Assembly: GCA_944472135.2 (NCBI GenBank)
Contig: OX235265.1
Location: forward strand, 45,605,459-45,669,458
Length of the DNA: 64,000 nt
Direction: 5' to 3'
From: Trichobilharzia regenti
Taxonomy: Eukaryota > Platyhelminthes > Trematoda > Strigeidida > Schistosomatidae
Part shown: piece by piece, positions 1 through 11,022 of the stretch
How positions within the stretch are numbered: position 1 is the stretch's first letter
How the letters are laid out: every line of letters starts with the position of its first letter
Program-made: the position numbers and the translations under genes
Notes under the pieces: generated by a model
What the model saw: only the letters and a program-made list of their open reading frames with translations
Told to the model about the DNA's origin: nothing
The model's database searches: none

Positions 1-612
1 AAGGATCACTAGATAGTTACACAAGTGGAGAAGTCAATGTTAGATTAGGAGATATGCTAAAAATGCAAATGTAGAAAAGGCACCAAATGATGAAAGACTT
101 GTAGGTGTGAGGTTTTTATCCTAGGCGAGTTTGCCTGTCACACTGACAAAAAGACTAACTTCCTTTACCTAGGTCTTAATAAGTACTCTGCTTACCCTGA
201 AAGTACTGAGGAACGAGCGAACAGCAGAAATAAAAAGGATTCGCAACGTGCCAATAACCACTAGTATATTTATAACAAATGTGACAGAATTTAATAATAT
301 AAAAGGTTTATAACTTATCTGTACACAGAGGAGTAGTGAGCTCAAAGAGCACAGCGAGAGAGTAAGCGTGTAAGCACCAAAATGTACAGGAAGCGAAGTG
401 CCGTGAAGTAAAGTGGAGTAGCGCCAAAAAGATGGGTGAGTGAGTTGAAACAAAAGTTCAAAGGTTCAATGTACACTACAGACTTATGATCTTCACTATG
501 TTGACAAGAATCAATGCATAAACTGCTTTTCTGTAAAAAAAATCAGATTTAACTTTATAAATGAACAGCGACTTAGGTCAATATGTACAAAGTAGGCTGT
601 CTGTTTTATTAA
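1..612. other. Intergenic, no gene recognised
   Basis: AT-rich sequence with many stops in all frames. A 94-codon open frame on the minus strand (169-453) has no recognisable domain and is probably chance. No repeat family seen elsewhere in the window was recognised here. Confidence 0.5.
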
Positions 613-1868
613 TTATTATTCCCTTTGGTTCCAAGTGGATTACAGCACATCAATTGCACATCTTCATTACACTTTGTTCTCTGCAATCCTTTTTAAGTGG
701 CTCCACAAATGTCCAATAGTTTCCATTTCCTCTCTACATGGACTGCACCATATCACCCTCGAACGTCCAACTCGTCACTCGATTATCATTCGGGTCCCAT
801 TCGACTAACTGGAGTGGGATGTCATTTTCGTTTTCCCGCCACATTTCCAATCCATCTCACTTTCCTTCTACATATTTCCCGCGCAATAGGTTTCTGGCTA
901 GTTCGCTGCATTCAATAGTTCCTTCTCGCTCATCCTTTCTGAACGTCCGTCTAATCTTCAGCATATATTGAAGACACATGTTGGTTAGAGTCTGGTGTCT
1001 GTCAGAAGTGTTTTTGTGACGCAAGCAACAAGTCCTTAAAGTATATCCAGCACTTATCGATTTAATATCAGTAGTGAAAACCAGGAACTTTTTTCTCATC
1101 CTAATTGCAGTGAATTTTCACACTGATTTCAGATTAATGAAGGTCTATCTTGCATTTCCAATTAAGCCTCTAACATCCCTATTTGTGCCTACGTGTGGCT
1201 GGAACAAACTCGCCTGAATCAGTCAAGTGAAAGATGTAACTTCTTGTAGATTCCTCCTCCTGGTGGTGAATGCAGATAGCTATCATTTGTCAAGTAGCTT
1301 TATTACCTCTATCTGCTTTTTATTTATTTGAAGTCCTGTTTTTACTGCCAGTCTTATCTGTAAACCAGTTAATTTTCTTGTGTGGATCTTTGAGTTTGTG
1401 TAACACTAGACATAAACTATCGGCAAAGTCCAGATCTCCTAGAGTCTTCCTTTCGTCCTAACACATGCCAGTCTACCTACCCTTCGTGGTCTGCCGTATG
1501 ATCCGGTCCACCAAAATCAGGAATCTCATAGGTGGTAGTAGAAAGTCTTGTCTTATTCCTGTCTTCCCTTTCACCGCTTCAGTGGGCTTTCCGGTGTGAA
1601 TCACTTGACATCCAGCATCATATATATGTTGAATGAGCTTGATAAAGATCTATGGTGCCGTACTCCGCAGAGTTAAAGTAGTTTTTAAATTGCTTCACTA
1701 TCGACGGCATCGAAGACCTTCTCAAAGTCGATAAAGTTGAGACAGAGGGTTGACTGCCATTCTTTGGTCTTTCCAATGATGACGCTTAGTATAGCGATTT
1801 AACCCGCGTATAATTTAACTGCTCCTGAATCCAGTTCGTTCTGTGCGGAGTTTTTTCTCCACAGCAAA
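613..1868 (-). pseudogene. RTE-type non-LTR retrotransposon relic (RT to 3' end)
   Basis: Decayed RTE-clade (SR2-like) retrotransposon read on the minus strand. The 3' end is near 613, where a short TTATTAATTATT tract is followed by the conserved end CCCTTTGGTTCCAAGTGGA; very similar ends occur at 41538 and 58315. Near 1697-1737 the minus strand reads NFIDFEKVFDAVD, which is reverse-transcriptase motif A with its FDFEKAFD core. Just upstream, near 1820-1850, it reads LRTERTGFR, matching the LRPEQAGFRK block of the copy at 42.5 kb. Stops and frameshifts break every reading frame, and the endonuclease half is absent, as expected of a 5'-truncated LINE. The family call is good; the exact 5' edge is uncertain. 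Confidence 0.75.
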
Positions 1869-1997
1869 CCTTTAGGTGAGGTTACAAAATTAAACTAACC
1901 ATTTATAACTATTCAAAAGTATACAGTAAACATTTTCAGGATAAAAACAGATAGAAATTCTAGCTAATCTACAATAATTCTGATTTGTATTTAAGTG

Positions 1998-2345
1998 TTG
2001 GTTTGTAGGGATTTTATTGGTTGCAGAATTTCATCATGATCCGACATTAGTTAGAGAACCATTGGAAAACCACCTGGGGTACTGGACAGCTGTTTCGTCA
2101 GCCTAGCTTGGGACTCTTCAGCAGTACGAACCCACCACTACGGCTCGAACCCAGGACCTTCTGGCTACAAGGCTGGCGAGCTCGTACACCATTTAGCCAC
2201 TAAGACCCAATCCAATGGCCAGCCCATGAATTCTGACTTCTGCCGATTCACGACATAGCGCGACCCCTAGCCAATGTCTTCGGCGAGTACTTGTCCTCAC
2301 ATCCGACCCACCGGGTATTACCTGTAAGCTCAAGCTGTAGCATTG
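1998..2345 (-). repeat. SINE-A copy with tRNA-like head and hammerhead module
   Basis: Member of the commonest short repeat in this window, here called SINE-A. On the minus strand it has a tRNA-like segment (about 2130-2210) with a pol III A-box-like TGGCTAAATGG and a B-box-like GGTTCGAGCC. A hammerhead module and a tail ending near 1998 follow. A leader of about 130 bp, up to 2345, precedes the tRNA-like part and recurs at 2970, 31850, 38800 and 58830. There is no coding capacity, so mobilisation must depend on proteins made elsewhere. Confidence 0.75.
2079..2128 (-). ncRNA. Hammerhead ribozyme motif, core intact
   Basis: Self-cleaving RNA motif inside SINE-A. On the minus strand the parts come in order: stem I strand GTACTG, core CTGAAGA, a stem II hairpin closed by GTC/GAC, core GAAA, a short self-complementary stem III ACAGCTGT, cleavage triplet GTC, then the stem I partner CAGTAC. 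All invariant core bases of a type I hammerhead (CUGANGA, GAAA, NUH) are present, and stem I is six perfect pairs. Most other SINE-A copies here have core changes. Schistosome Sm-alpha SINEs are known to carry active hammerheads; activity of this copy is inferred. Confidence 0.7.
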
Positions 2346-2854
2346 CTTGTGTAAAAATGAGCCAGAATGAGATGGCTTATAAATAGACTATGCGTTAAGA
2401 AAAAATTGAAAGTCATTTACTTCGTATGCCATGTTGAATAAAAACTAGGCTACTGGTCACTTTTATAATTGCCTGTTTATTTTAATTATAGCGATTATCA
2501 TCAGCAATATATTCGTCATCAATTCAACTAATTTACATAAAAAATGACAATTCAGCTTCAAAACAACTTTTAATCATTTAAAATAAATAAAAGCTAATTA
2601 TGCTTCAATTTAGTAAATACTAAAGTACAAAAACATTTAATTACGGTATGCTGAACTATTAAAAGTGTATAAAGTTTGAGGAAGTGCTAAAAATGTACTT
2701 TATTTTCTTCACTATAACTGCTGAATGAGCACATTACATTTATGACACTGTACCGTCATATAATTATAGTTAGTGTCATTAATGCGAAAATGTTCTAGTT
2801 TATTGTTTGTTGTACTTTAACATCTTCGGAATTCATGTCACGATTCACGATCCA
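2346..2854. other. Intergenic, no gene recognised
   Basis: AT-rich stretch, roughly three quarters A+T in 2440-2830, with no open frame of note and no match to the repeat families seen elsewhere in the window. Confidence 0.5.
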
Positions 2855-3345
2855 GTACTTCCAGGCAGGTTTTCCAATGGTTCTCTAAGTGATGTCAGCT
2901 AATGATGAAATCCTCCATCCACTCAAACAAAATTCCTACAAGACCAATATTTGAAAATTAATTGATGCTCACTAGTGACTGGCCCTGTTCAGGTAGTTAG
3001 TTACCTGGGCTTCTAATAGGAAGCCGTGACCAGTATGGTACAACAGGTTGAAGATGAAGCAGTAACTCATTGAGGAAAACATTACAAAATGGTCGCGCTA
3101 TGCAGTGAATTGGCAGAAGTTAGAATTCACGGGCTGACCATTAGATCGGGTCCCAGTGGCTCAATGGTCTACGAGCTCGCTAGCCATTTAACCGGAGAGT
3201 CCTCGGTTCGAATCTCAGTGTAGGGGTACGTACTGATGAAGAGTCCCAAACTATGAAGAGGCAGCTGTCCAGTACCCCTAGCTCGTTTTCCAATGGCTCT
3301 CTAACCGATGTCAGCTCATGATGAAATTCTCCATCCAATCAAATA
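2855..3345 (+). repeat. SINE-A, partial copy followed head-to-tail by a full copy
   Basis: Two SINE-A units in the same orientation. The first (about 2855-2960) contains only the 3' part and starts at CCAGTACTTCC, within a base or two of where the hammerhead would cleave. The second (about 2965-3345) has the leader, a tRNA-like head with A-box-like TGGCTCAATGG (3159-3169) and B-box-like GGTTCGAATC (about 3204-3213), a degenerate hammerhead (3230-3285) and the tail ending in ATCCAATC. The core reads ATGAAGAG instead of CTGAAGAG and the GAAA box is damaged, so it is probably inactive. Confidence 0.7.
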
Positions 3346-3409
3346 AATAAAAGTAAAACTGCTATCCGGAAAGGTTTGTATTTATATACCAACAGGAGGT
3401 GATTGTGAC

Positions 3410-4102
3410 ACTACTACTGAAGAAGTAATAGAAATGAGAGTCCTTGAGATATTGTGGTGAGAGCAGGTTGCGAACAAGCCAGTCGACAAATTTATCAAGA
3501 AACACATGACAAAGAAAGCGGAAAAGGACTACTCACTATCTGTAAACAAGAAACCTCTTTATATACAACTGCAATTCAAGGGCGATATACCAAGTGAAAT
3601 AATTACGGGGAAATTAAGAAAGTCAGTTCAAAGAAGTTTTAATGCTGGCGAACTACACGTCTTATTCTCTACACGACCGATGCTGCTACCTCGACTGAAA
3701 GATGAAGTACCTAGACTAGTCACTTCTAATCGTATCAACCAATCCAACTGCGCTTGTGGACCGAGTTATATTGGGTGTTGCTGCAGGAACTTGATTTTTC
3801 GTGCTCGAGAACATATTCCACTATGGCTAAGTAAAGGTGTAGTGAAAACCGTCAACAGTTCGATATTAGACCATCTGATGCTAAATGGCCACAAAGCCAG
3901 TGTGGAAACATACTTCTCTATAATCTACCGGTGCCTAATAAATTGTCAGAATCATCGAAGAACCGCATGCTCCAAACACCAGAGGCTATTGCAATTCGCC
4001 TCAAACATCCAGTGCTCTATGTTCAAGAAGCCACTACTACTGGCCTGGCCAACCTTCAGTAAAGACCATAAATTCATGAATTTGCATTACTGTCTTTCTT
4101 AA
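3410..4102 (+). pseudogene. Penelope-like element C-terminus with GIY-YIG endonuclease remnant
   Basis: C-terminal part of a Penelope-like retroelement polyprotein (lineage C of this window). The open part (3506-4102, 198 codons) has the linker KKPLYIQLQFKGDIPSE, found as KKLLYMNLPFNGDISAE at 10.5 kb. It then has the GIY-YIG nuclease core CACGPSYIGCCCRNLIFRAR followed by EHIPLWLSKG, where the YIG, Arg and Glu positions are kept. Upstream (3410-3505) the same frame reads VDKFIKKHM, matching the EKFIDKNM segment of the 24-kb copy, after a stop codon. No reverse-transcriptase domain is present, consistent with 5' truncation. The protein would nick DNA for target-primed integration if intact; here it is dead. 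Confidence 0.8.
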
Positions 4103-4299
4103 TTTTTCTGACATTCAGCTTGTTTTATTTTGATGCTACGGAACTGTAATCTACTGATATTATTGATTTGATATTATTTAAACAAATTAATGTTACTAAT
4201 AGCACTAATTCATTCACTATAATGTAAATATGACTGTAGAACCTAATGACGAAGTTATCAAAAACAGATTTCTTTGTTCAGTATCCATTCTTTAGAAAA

Positions 4300-4652
4300 T
4301 TCTAATGGGCATTTTTGATCAGTTCAAATTGTAAACAATAATTTTACGTCATAGTTACGTCCGAAATATTGACCCGAAATCAGGGTCAAGAGAAAAACGA
4401 TAACAAAGCTTAACCTTGAGGAATTCACCAACCAATCACAGCGGGTTTAACATGTGCAAATAGGATTCAAAGATATATGGTCTAACTTTCCGAGAAACGG
4501 TCGCAAGCAGCACAGAATAACCTTCAGCAGGAAAACAACCAGTCAGAAGAGGTTGCTTCTCTGCTGACAATAATGTACATAAAAATCTATAAATATCTCT
4601 TGATTTTCTCAGTCAACTATCTGTTACCTGACTCTTGTCTTCTGTCGTTACA
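4300..4652 (+). mobile_element. Solo LTR, copy 1 of a roughly 330-bp LTR family
   Basis: Same sequence, in reverse orientation, as 48234-48557 and 61382-61731. The 3' edge CTGTCGTTACA at 4652 is clear; the 5' edge near 4300 is degraded. Promoter-like CTATAAATA occurs at 4587-4595, about 60 bp before the 3' end. No gag, protease, polymerase or primer-binding site flanks it, so it is read as a solo LTR left by recombination. The length range resembles gypsy-type LTRs of schistosomes, but the family is not established from this sequence. Confidence 0.6.
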
Positions 4653-5094
4653 ATATTAAATTTTGACCAAGTGGTTGCATGGTAAACTTACTAATAATCA
4701 TTCAACAATAGACTATGTGTTTTTAGGTGGTCGTTCAATCTAGTTCTATTTTCGTTCCTCAGCTTAAAGTTATCAATTAAATGATTGGCCGATTCAGAAT
4801 GGAGATGAGTAGGCTATTAGTACCTAAATAATTACTGAAATTTTCAATTATTAGTGGACAAAAAATGAACTATTGTTATGAAAATTATTAATAGTCAAAG
4901 AAAACTGCTTCATGTATACATATACATGTATACATTCCACAAGAAGCCTTCATTCCAGTTCCTATACTCCTAATCATTAGTCTACCGTAGCCCACTGAGA
5001 GGTTCGAAATCGCGTCTCTCATTGAAGTAACGTGAGAAGTAATCACTCAGTTGCTTGATGTAGGATTGTAGTTTTACCACAAATAGATAGATTC
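4653..5094. other. Intergenic, no gene recognised
   Basis: AT-rich unique sequence. It contains overlapping short palindromes of ATGTATACAT (about 4913-4935) and nothing else that can be named. Confidence 0.5.
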
Positions 5095-5290
5095 AACAAG
5101 TGGCACGGTGGTTAGAACTCTCGCCGACCTAGCACATGGTCGAGGTTCGATCCCCTGCCGACGCACACCTGATACCAATGGTCGACGTACAAAATTTGGG
5201 CCACCGATATCCATACTGAAAATTCCATACTTGTACCAAAAATACAGTGTGGTTTCAAGCCACAATCGAAATCAGAAAATCAAAAAGGAA
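5095..5290 (+). repeat. SINE-B (tRNA-derived), copy 1
   Basis: First of four copies (also 33480-33673, 53250-53438, 60066-60235). The head is tRNA-like: A-box-like TGGCACGGTGGTTAGAAC (5101-5118) and B-box-like GAGGTTCGATCCCC (5142-5155). The body contains the conserved text AAATTTGGGC and ATACTGAAAATTCCATAC, and the end is A-rich. There is no coding potential and no hammerhead module was found in this family. Confidence 0.75.
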
Positions 5291-5825
5291 AGCCCTTGTT
5301 TTTATTTTGACACAAATATGTCCAGCAGATTTAATGTCGTTGCAAAGCAGCACAAGTAAGAACTGAGACTCGTGAAATTCTCCTTCAGCCATTAATTATT
5401 TAAAAGCCCAGCTTTCACTTCATCTCTATTCAAATTCAAATTCACTACATCACTACGATCAATGGGGACATATTTTTTATAGCTGTGAGACGGTTAAAAC
5501 TTCAGAAAACGCACAATTATGACTATGGATGTGGCACTTAAGTCGTTAAAATAGCGTATGTAATACTGGAGCTTTAGAAGTTCATTCATCGGCTTCAGCA
5601 TTAGATTCTCACCTGACTGGTTATGAGTTCAAAGACCCATTCCACCTATATCAGCATAGGCATTTGAATAGCATCATCAACCCTTAGACGAAAAATGTGT
5701 CTCTTAGCCTGGTACATGAAAAATCAGTTCCAGGTAATTAATAATAATAATCTACTTTAGTATTATGGATGGATTGGTTAAATTACCTCTACGTTGATGA
5801 TATTGCAATGAAATATTTTCTTGAT
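5291..5825. other. Intergenic, no gene recognised
   Basis: AT-rich sequence without a supported gene. A run of AAT triplets at 5738-5752 followed by CTACTTTAGTATTATGG resembles a damaged CR1 3' end but is too short to call. Confidence 0.4.
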
Positions 5826-6902
5826 TTGGTGTAATAATAATAAATCTACTTTATTCCAAAAACAGTACTTAAAATGCAGAATGGAATTCTCAGCATTTGT
5901 CACAATATTGCGTCTGACTTACTCAGAACATAAATAAAATTAAAAATTAAAACAAAACTAACCAGAGGAATTTGTCCACATATACGATGTAAAGTCAAAA
6001 ATATTGAAGCACGAATTGAGAATATTAAATCTAATAATAATAACAGTGAGTTTTTTTCAAACAGTATTGTCGATACAGTCAGTATGGAAATTTTAGCATG
6101 TTACTATAGAGTATTGGATCTAATGTTCTATTGATGTAGTATGGTGAGGGGAAATACACAATTAACAGCTATGACACAGCTTAAATGATGTTCACACTTA
6201 TGAAAAAAAAAAACAAAAACAAAAATTTGAGAGGATTATAAATATAAGGAATACAATAACAATAAAGTTTGGTTTTGTAAGGGTAGATGGTTTATTTAAT
6301 AGTGCAAAGAAGGTTAGTTAGTTCATGTCTGATACTATTTTCATCATACAAAGTACGTCCTCGAATATGGTATAGTGGAATTTTTATACTTAGACGTACA
6401 TGCATGAAGTCTTCTGAAATGACTTCTTGTTTAACCTGAGGAGACACAAGGTTGGAGCTGCGGGTAGAGTGGGTGCTCAAAGTCTGACAAAATTCCTTTA
6501 GCAAATTTGTTGTATGACATCAAGTGCCTATCAGTGACAGTGTCAACGATATGGCTCAATGGGATACTACTCGCCCTACTGTGACAGTCTTCAGAGTTCT
6601 ACGAAGTATGACACAGTCTTTATTAAGCAATCCAGAAAAGAATAAACAAGGGTGAACAGTAAAGAAGAATAGGTAAGATACACGGGTTGACAAACTGTAA
6701 GAGGAGTAGGGATTGAGTTATGCCTAAGTGCCTCAATTCCTTATGTGAAAAGTCAGACGAAATATTCTTTTAGAAATCGCTAAGACATGGGAAGACCAGG
6801 ATAGTCCAGAAGAAAGAATTAATCCAAGACGCTTAACTTCAAACTTTATTTCTATATGAATATCATCAATTCTGCAACAGTCATAGGAATTAACAGCTTC
6901 AT

Positions 6903-7440
6903 TTAACTTTCGTTTACACCGGAAACTGAAATTGACAGTCTGACATTTGGAGGATTTAGTTTAAGGCCGTTAGACGTAGACCATTTGCTAATTCCTGATA
7001 GAAAGCTGTTCATCTTAGTACAGTATATCTGGGAGTTAACAGGCACTGAAATGTTTAGATCGTCCGCATATTTAACAAAGTTCTTTTCATCAGAGTAAGG
7101 CAAGTCATGCAAGAAGATAGAAAACAGAAAAGGAGAAAGGACAGCGTCTTAAGGGACATCAGCCTTAGTAAGCAATGAAGTGGACGACTTTCCCTTGCAT
7201 ACATTGTACTGCTTTCTTCCTGAGAAATAAGAATGCAACCATTTGATATACCAACAGTCAGTTTGAGTTTCAGAAAGATTGTTTAACAAAATGTCCCTAG
7301 GTACTGAGTCGAAAGCAGGTGTGTAATCTAGGAAGGTGCAGCGAACAAATCCAGCTCTATTGTCTAAGCTAAAGACAATTTTATGATACAAGACTACAGC
7401 TGCATCTAAAGTACTTCTACTGTGTTCATAAGCGAACTGC
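6903..7440 (-). pseudogene. CR1 reverse-transcriptase palm fragment of L1
   Basis: Two open stretches on the minus strand, 7391-7149 and 7112-6903, lie in different frames. The first carries motif A, FLDYTPAFDSVPRD, with the catalytic Asp, then the WLHSYFSGRKQ segment before motif B. The second carries HDLPYSDEKNFVKYADDL, motif C with both catalytic Asp residues, and KWSTSNGLKLNPPN. The motif B block between them, normally GVPQG, is disrupted at the frame change (about 7149). Best matched by L3 at 50.5-51.3 kb, which lets the breaks be placed. Confidence 0.8.
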
Positions 7441-7657
7441 TGGGGTCGTTAAAAGGCTTTAAGTAAAGACTGAAGATTAGTTAAGAGTGTCTTTTCCATA
7501 GTTTTTAGAAAAGGAGAGGTGATACAAATAGGTTGAAATTTAAAACATGTTCTAGTAGACGACTTAGGTATGGCACAATTTTATTGTCCTACCAAAGGGC
7601 TGGCACGAAATTTCTGGAAAAAGATTCATTAAATATGTCAATGAGAGGATAACACAG

Positions 7658-7966
7658 TGTCAATGGAGGTGAACATCGAACGTTTGTTTATGGAGCTGGT
7701 AGCCATTGTTGGGCAACTCGAAGGCGCGAATGGTTCGATCGTGTACAAGTTCAACGAGGACGACCAAAAACGAATAAAAGTACTTCATAATTTTGTATAA
7801 AATATTTGTTTATAGACTTTTACCGTTCTCCGCTTTAATTGCCAAACAATATAACTTCCTTCTTACAATACTGGTGTTTTACAGTTAAAGTCGAAGAAAG
7901 TACATGGTATTTATCGATGCGGAGCGTCTTCGTAACAGCAGGAACTTAGGGATAATTTCCCTGACA
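7658..7966 (+). mobile_element. Solo LTR (309 bp) with 5-bp target duplication inside CR1
   Basis: Insertion starting TGTCAATGG and ending CCCTGACA, so it has TG...CA ends and a 5-bp inverted terminus TGTCA/TGACA. It is flanked by CACAG at 7653-7657 and 7967-7971. Removing it and one CACAG restores the CR1 reading DILCYPLIDIFNES on the minus strand, which confirms the edges. It contains AATAAA (7771-7776), consistent with an LTR polyadenylation signal. A 45-codon open frame starts at ATG 7663 (MEVNIERLFMELVAIV...) and ends near 7800; whether it is meaningful is unknown. This family is not the one at 48234 and has no internal region here. Confidence 0.8.
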
Positions 7967-8340
7967 CACAGGATATCTGCACTTTTTTTAAGAATGACAC
8001 TAGGCAAGCCATCTGGACATAGGCTATAAGAAGGGTTAAGAGACTGGAGACCTTTTAGAGCATCATTTTTATTGAAACCAGGGAAGCAGGTTTCATTAAC
8101 ACTTGTAACACTAGAAAGTTTGGCATTTGTCGGAGAATATATGAAAGACTTGTTTAGTGTGCAAACATCAAAGGAATAAGGAATATTATTCATCTGCTCA
8201 ACCGATGAATAGTATTTATAATTTAGCTTAAACAAACACCAAATACCCCCACCTCTCATTTTCAGCCTCCTGACTTCAGTCAAGGATTTGGGTTTCCAGC
8301 ATTTCGATTGCTTCCATTGTACATATCTTTAATAACTGCT

Positions 8341-9309
8341 TTATACAAACGTATATGTGTCGTCAACAATTAGTCCTGAAGAAGCATTATCCCAGTGTTT
8401 GGGGTGAATATATTATACATAAATGCTGAGATTTTTAAGATATTCATTATTACTCTTTTGTATTATCAGATAATCTATGCATGAAAAATGTATACGAAAT
8501 GGACAAATAATGTTTATTATTATTATTATTGCTCAACTTCATCGAATGTGTATTAATTAATTTAACTCGGAAATAATCATTTTTCATTTTTCGTCTGAAT
8601 CTTGATTTTTATTGAAATGAGATTTTTTGTCTACCGAATATTAGGCAAAAATGTTTTTGCTTTTTTTTATGATAGAAAGACTTACTAATATTATAACTTT
8701 ATAAGTGAAAAAAAAACAATAACAGAGAATTGTAATTTTTCTCTTTTCTTTTAGTTGAATTTCAATTTAACTCTCTCTGTCGAAATGAAATCGGTAATAA
8801 CCGGACAGCAATAGAAAAGTATAATGAAACAAAATATAGTCACTTAGGGTTATGGCTTCAATTCACACTGTAACTTAGCATAATATTGATTGAAAAAGAG
8901 TTAAAAATAATAGATGACTCTTAGTTAGAATTTTTAAAGGAAACGTCAACTGTTTAACACTTTTACATTCAATCTGTTTAGTGGTTAGTTAAGAACATAA
9001 ACTTCGAAGATGAACTTTTGTTTTTTTGCTTTCACTACCAAATCTTTAGCGTTCAATTTATTTGGGATTAAAAATAAGTTTTAGTCCAAGTGGCTGAATG
9101 TCCCGGATTCGATATCTGGTGGGATTGTGAATCTTCAAGTGTTTCAGATTTAGAATGAAAGCCAGCTACGTGCATGATCCTGGTCCGATTCCTGTACTAA
9201 ACCTCACCTAGATTCTAGTAAGCCCGGAAAAGACTGAAGGTTGCAGGTGAGGTTAAAGACCACGCCGCATAAAAACATATGTGCTACTGAAACTTCTAAA
9301 GAAGCTTGA
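8341..9309. other. Intergenic, no gene recognised
   Basis: Very AT-rich, with an ATT run near 8512-8530 and several homopolymer tracts. No open frame with a recognisable domain. The part after about 9195 may be RTE 5' flank. Confidence 0.45.
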
Positions 9310-10022
9310 AATCCTACAATCCACTCGGAATACCAACAGCAACAACAACGGACAACAAACAGCGTAAATGGGAGGAATCTGAAAGAAACAACCTCCTTTA
9401 CACACAGACCTGGGAAGCATCGTTTCAACTACAGGCAGACGGAACTGACGAGGATGTCAAAGCAAGGATCGGGAAGGCAAGACAAGCCTTCATTACTCTC
9501 AAGTCTGTGTGCAGGTCAACAGCACTCAGCATCAAAAATAAGATCCGCATTTTTAACTCCAATGTGAAGTCGATCAGTGCTACGATACGGATCAGAGACT
9601 TGCAGTGCGCGTCATGAAGAGCACCTCAAACAAAAAAACAGACGTTCATTAACGGCTGTCTTCGCTCAATACTCAAGATCAGATGGCCAGCCAGAAAAGA
9701 TCAGCAATAGGGATCTCTGGGAGCAAACCAACCAGGAACCAATTGTGCAGCAGATATGTAGGAAGAAATGGAGATGGATTGGCCATACGCTGAGGAAATC
9801 ATCAAGTGACATCACTAGACAAGCCATTGTTGGAGTGGAACCCGAAAGGGAAGCGGCGAGTCGGTCGTCAGTGCAAGGGTGACTTGGAGGAAGTCATGTG
9901 AAGAGGAGATGAAAGCATGTGGGCGGACATGCAGCCAGGTGAAAACGTTGTCAGAGAACCGAATTTAATGGAGACGTGTGGCTGAAGCCCGATGTTCCTC
10001 TAGGAATTAAAGGAAATAATAA
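9310..10022 (+). pseudogene. RTE-type retrotransposon C-terminus and 3' end
   Basis: C-terminal part of an RTE (SR2-like) polyprotein. The first frame (9306-9617) reads ADGTDEDVKARIGKARQAF, the RTE block after the reverse transcriptase, then [13 protein letters not shown]. After a frameshift near 9585 the second frame (9577-9882) reads [22 protein letters not shown] and [21 protein letters not shown], a highly conserved RTE tail. The 3' end is CTCTAGGAATTAAAGG followed by AAT repeats at 10000-10028, shared with 34370-34400 and, in reverse, 46541-46565. 5'-truncated, not functional. Confidence 0.85.
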
Positions 10023-10077
10023 TAATTGTGCCTAATGGCATAACAGAGCACACGTTTATTATTTATTTGGTCAGCGT

Positions 10078-10190
10078 TAATAGTAAAACCCTAGGATGGG
10101 CGTTTTGTCCTGTTTAGGACGACTCCTCAGTTAGTGAGTGATAGTGTTCCCACATAGACTGTCACCTAGCTCCCATTATTATTTCAGACG
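10078..10190 (-). repeat. Sm-alpha-like SINE fragment with hammerhead-like core
   Basis: On the minus strand this reads CTGAGGAG, a hairpin GTCC-TAAACA-GGAC, then AAAACGCCCATCC. That is the Sm-alpha hammerhead order seen at 53.6 kb, but with GAAA changed to AAAA and the stem I partner lost. The flanking text GGGAACACTATCACTCACT matches the Sm-alpha-like copy at 18.45 kb. Short and diverged. Confidence 0.5.
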
Positions 10191-10374
10191 CCAGAGGATT
10201 ATGCAGTAGTAGGCTTCTAAGCTATGCAGACCACCTCTTTTGCAATCGGGAATCAATCATTATCTATCGAAACTATTTTGTTTAATTCCCGTTAACTGGT
10301 TTTATTGGACGGTGATGGTTGGGCCCTGTTAACACACTGTTATTAGGGAAGTTGGCAAATCCACGATCAGACAA

Positions 10375-11022
10375 AACGCGTGTCGTGTATTAAACTAGAT
10401 AATCTTAAGAGAATCCTCGTTGAGAACTGTTATCCAGAAAGATTTATTGTAAAATCTATGAATCCTAGAGCACAAAAGCCGCCCATGCTTAGCGCCCCTA
10501 AAAAACTACTCTACATGAACCTCCCATTCAATGGAGATATATCTGCGGAAACACTAAAAAATCGACTGTCGCGCTCACTTAAGAAGACCTTCTTCGCAGC
10601 TGAACTACAACTAACGTTCTCTACAAAACCCTTGATTCATGTGAACTTGAAAGATAAGCTACCACTGCTGGCCTCATCATTGTGTATTTATCAGTTCACC
10701 TGCTCGCGTGGAGCCAGGTATGTCGGCCGTACCCAGCGTTCGCTTTCCAAATGTATCACCGATCACTTACCAACATGGTTTTACAAAAGAGAAAAACGAT
10801 GCCCCCACAGCTCCATCTTAGAACATCTGATAGAATCCTGACACCGAGCTACACCCCAAACAAACTTCAAAGTCGTCTACAGAGTAAGAAGTAGTCTTCC
10901 TAAAGATGTACGAATCAGACTCCTTCAAACTTCAGAAGCAATGGCGATTCACTTGCTAAGTCCCGAACTCTGCATGCAGAAGAAGTTCGTTCAATCACTA
11001 CACTTGCAATGGACGTAATCTA
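10375..11022 (+). pseudogene. Penelope-like element C-terminus with GIY-YIG domain
   Basis: PLE lineage C. The open frame 10380-10841 reads LKRILVENCYPERFIVKSMN, the helical linker before the endonuclease. It continues KKLLYMNLPFNGDIS, then SLCIYQFTCSRGARYVGRTQ with RSLSKCITDHLPTW. YIG is changed to YVG, and the Cys-x-Cys before it has become Cys-Ser-Arg. After a stop at 10839 another frame continues as FKVVYRVRSSLPKDVRIRLL and PELCMQKKFVQS, the usual end of the protein. The reverse transcriptase is missing. About 500 bp of related 3' flank follows, to roughly 11560. Confidence 0.8.

Larger units (their letters stand above)
5826..8340 (-). mobile_element. CR1-type non-LTR retrotransposon, copy L1, broken
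   Basis: The 3' end at 5826 is a short AAT-repeat tail after TTTGGAATAAAGTAG on the minus strand; copies L2 (28843) and L3 (49955) end the same way. Reading 5' to 3' on the minus strand: a pre-RT region (8200-7980) with SLNPSYSLCPDGLPSVILKK; motif A (7330-7290) with TFLDYTPAFDSVPRD; motif C (about 7080) with KYADDL; the C-terminal thumb near 6950; and a trailing basic region to 6292. Frameshifts separate the pieces, and a solo LTR (7658-7966) interrupts the codons for the DILCYPL block. The endonuclease half is missing. CR1 elements integrate by target-primed reverse transcription; this copy cannot encode an intact enzyme. Confidence 0.85.

Noticed and set aside
4913..4935. Palindromic ATGTATACAT repeats as a regulatory site
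   Set aside because: Short AT-rich palindromes are expected by chance in this composition.
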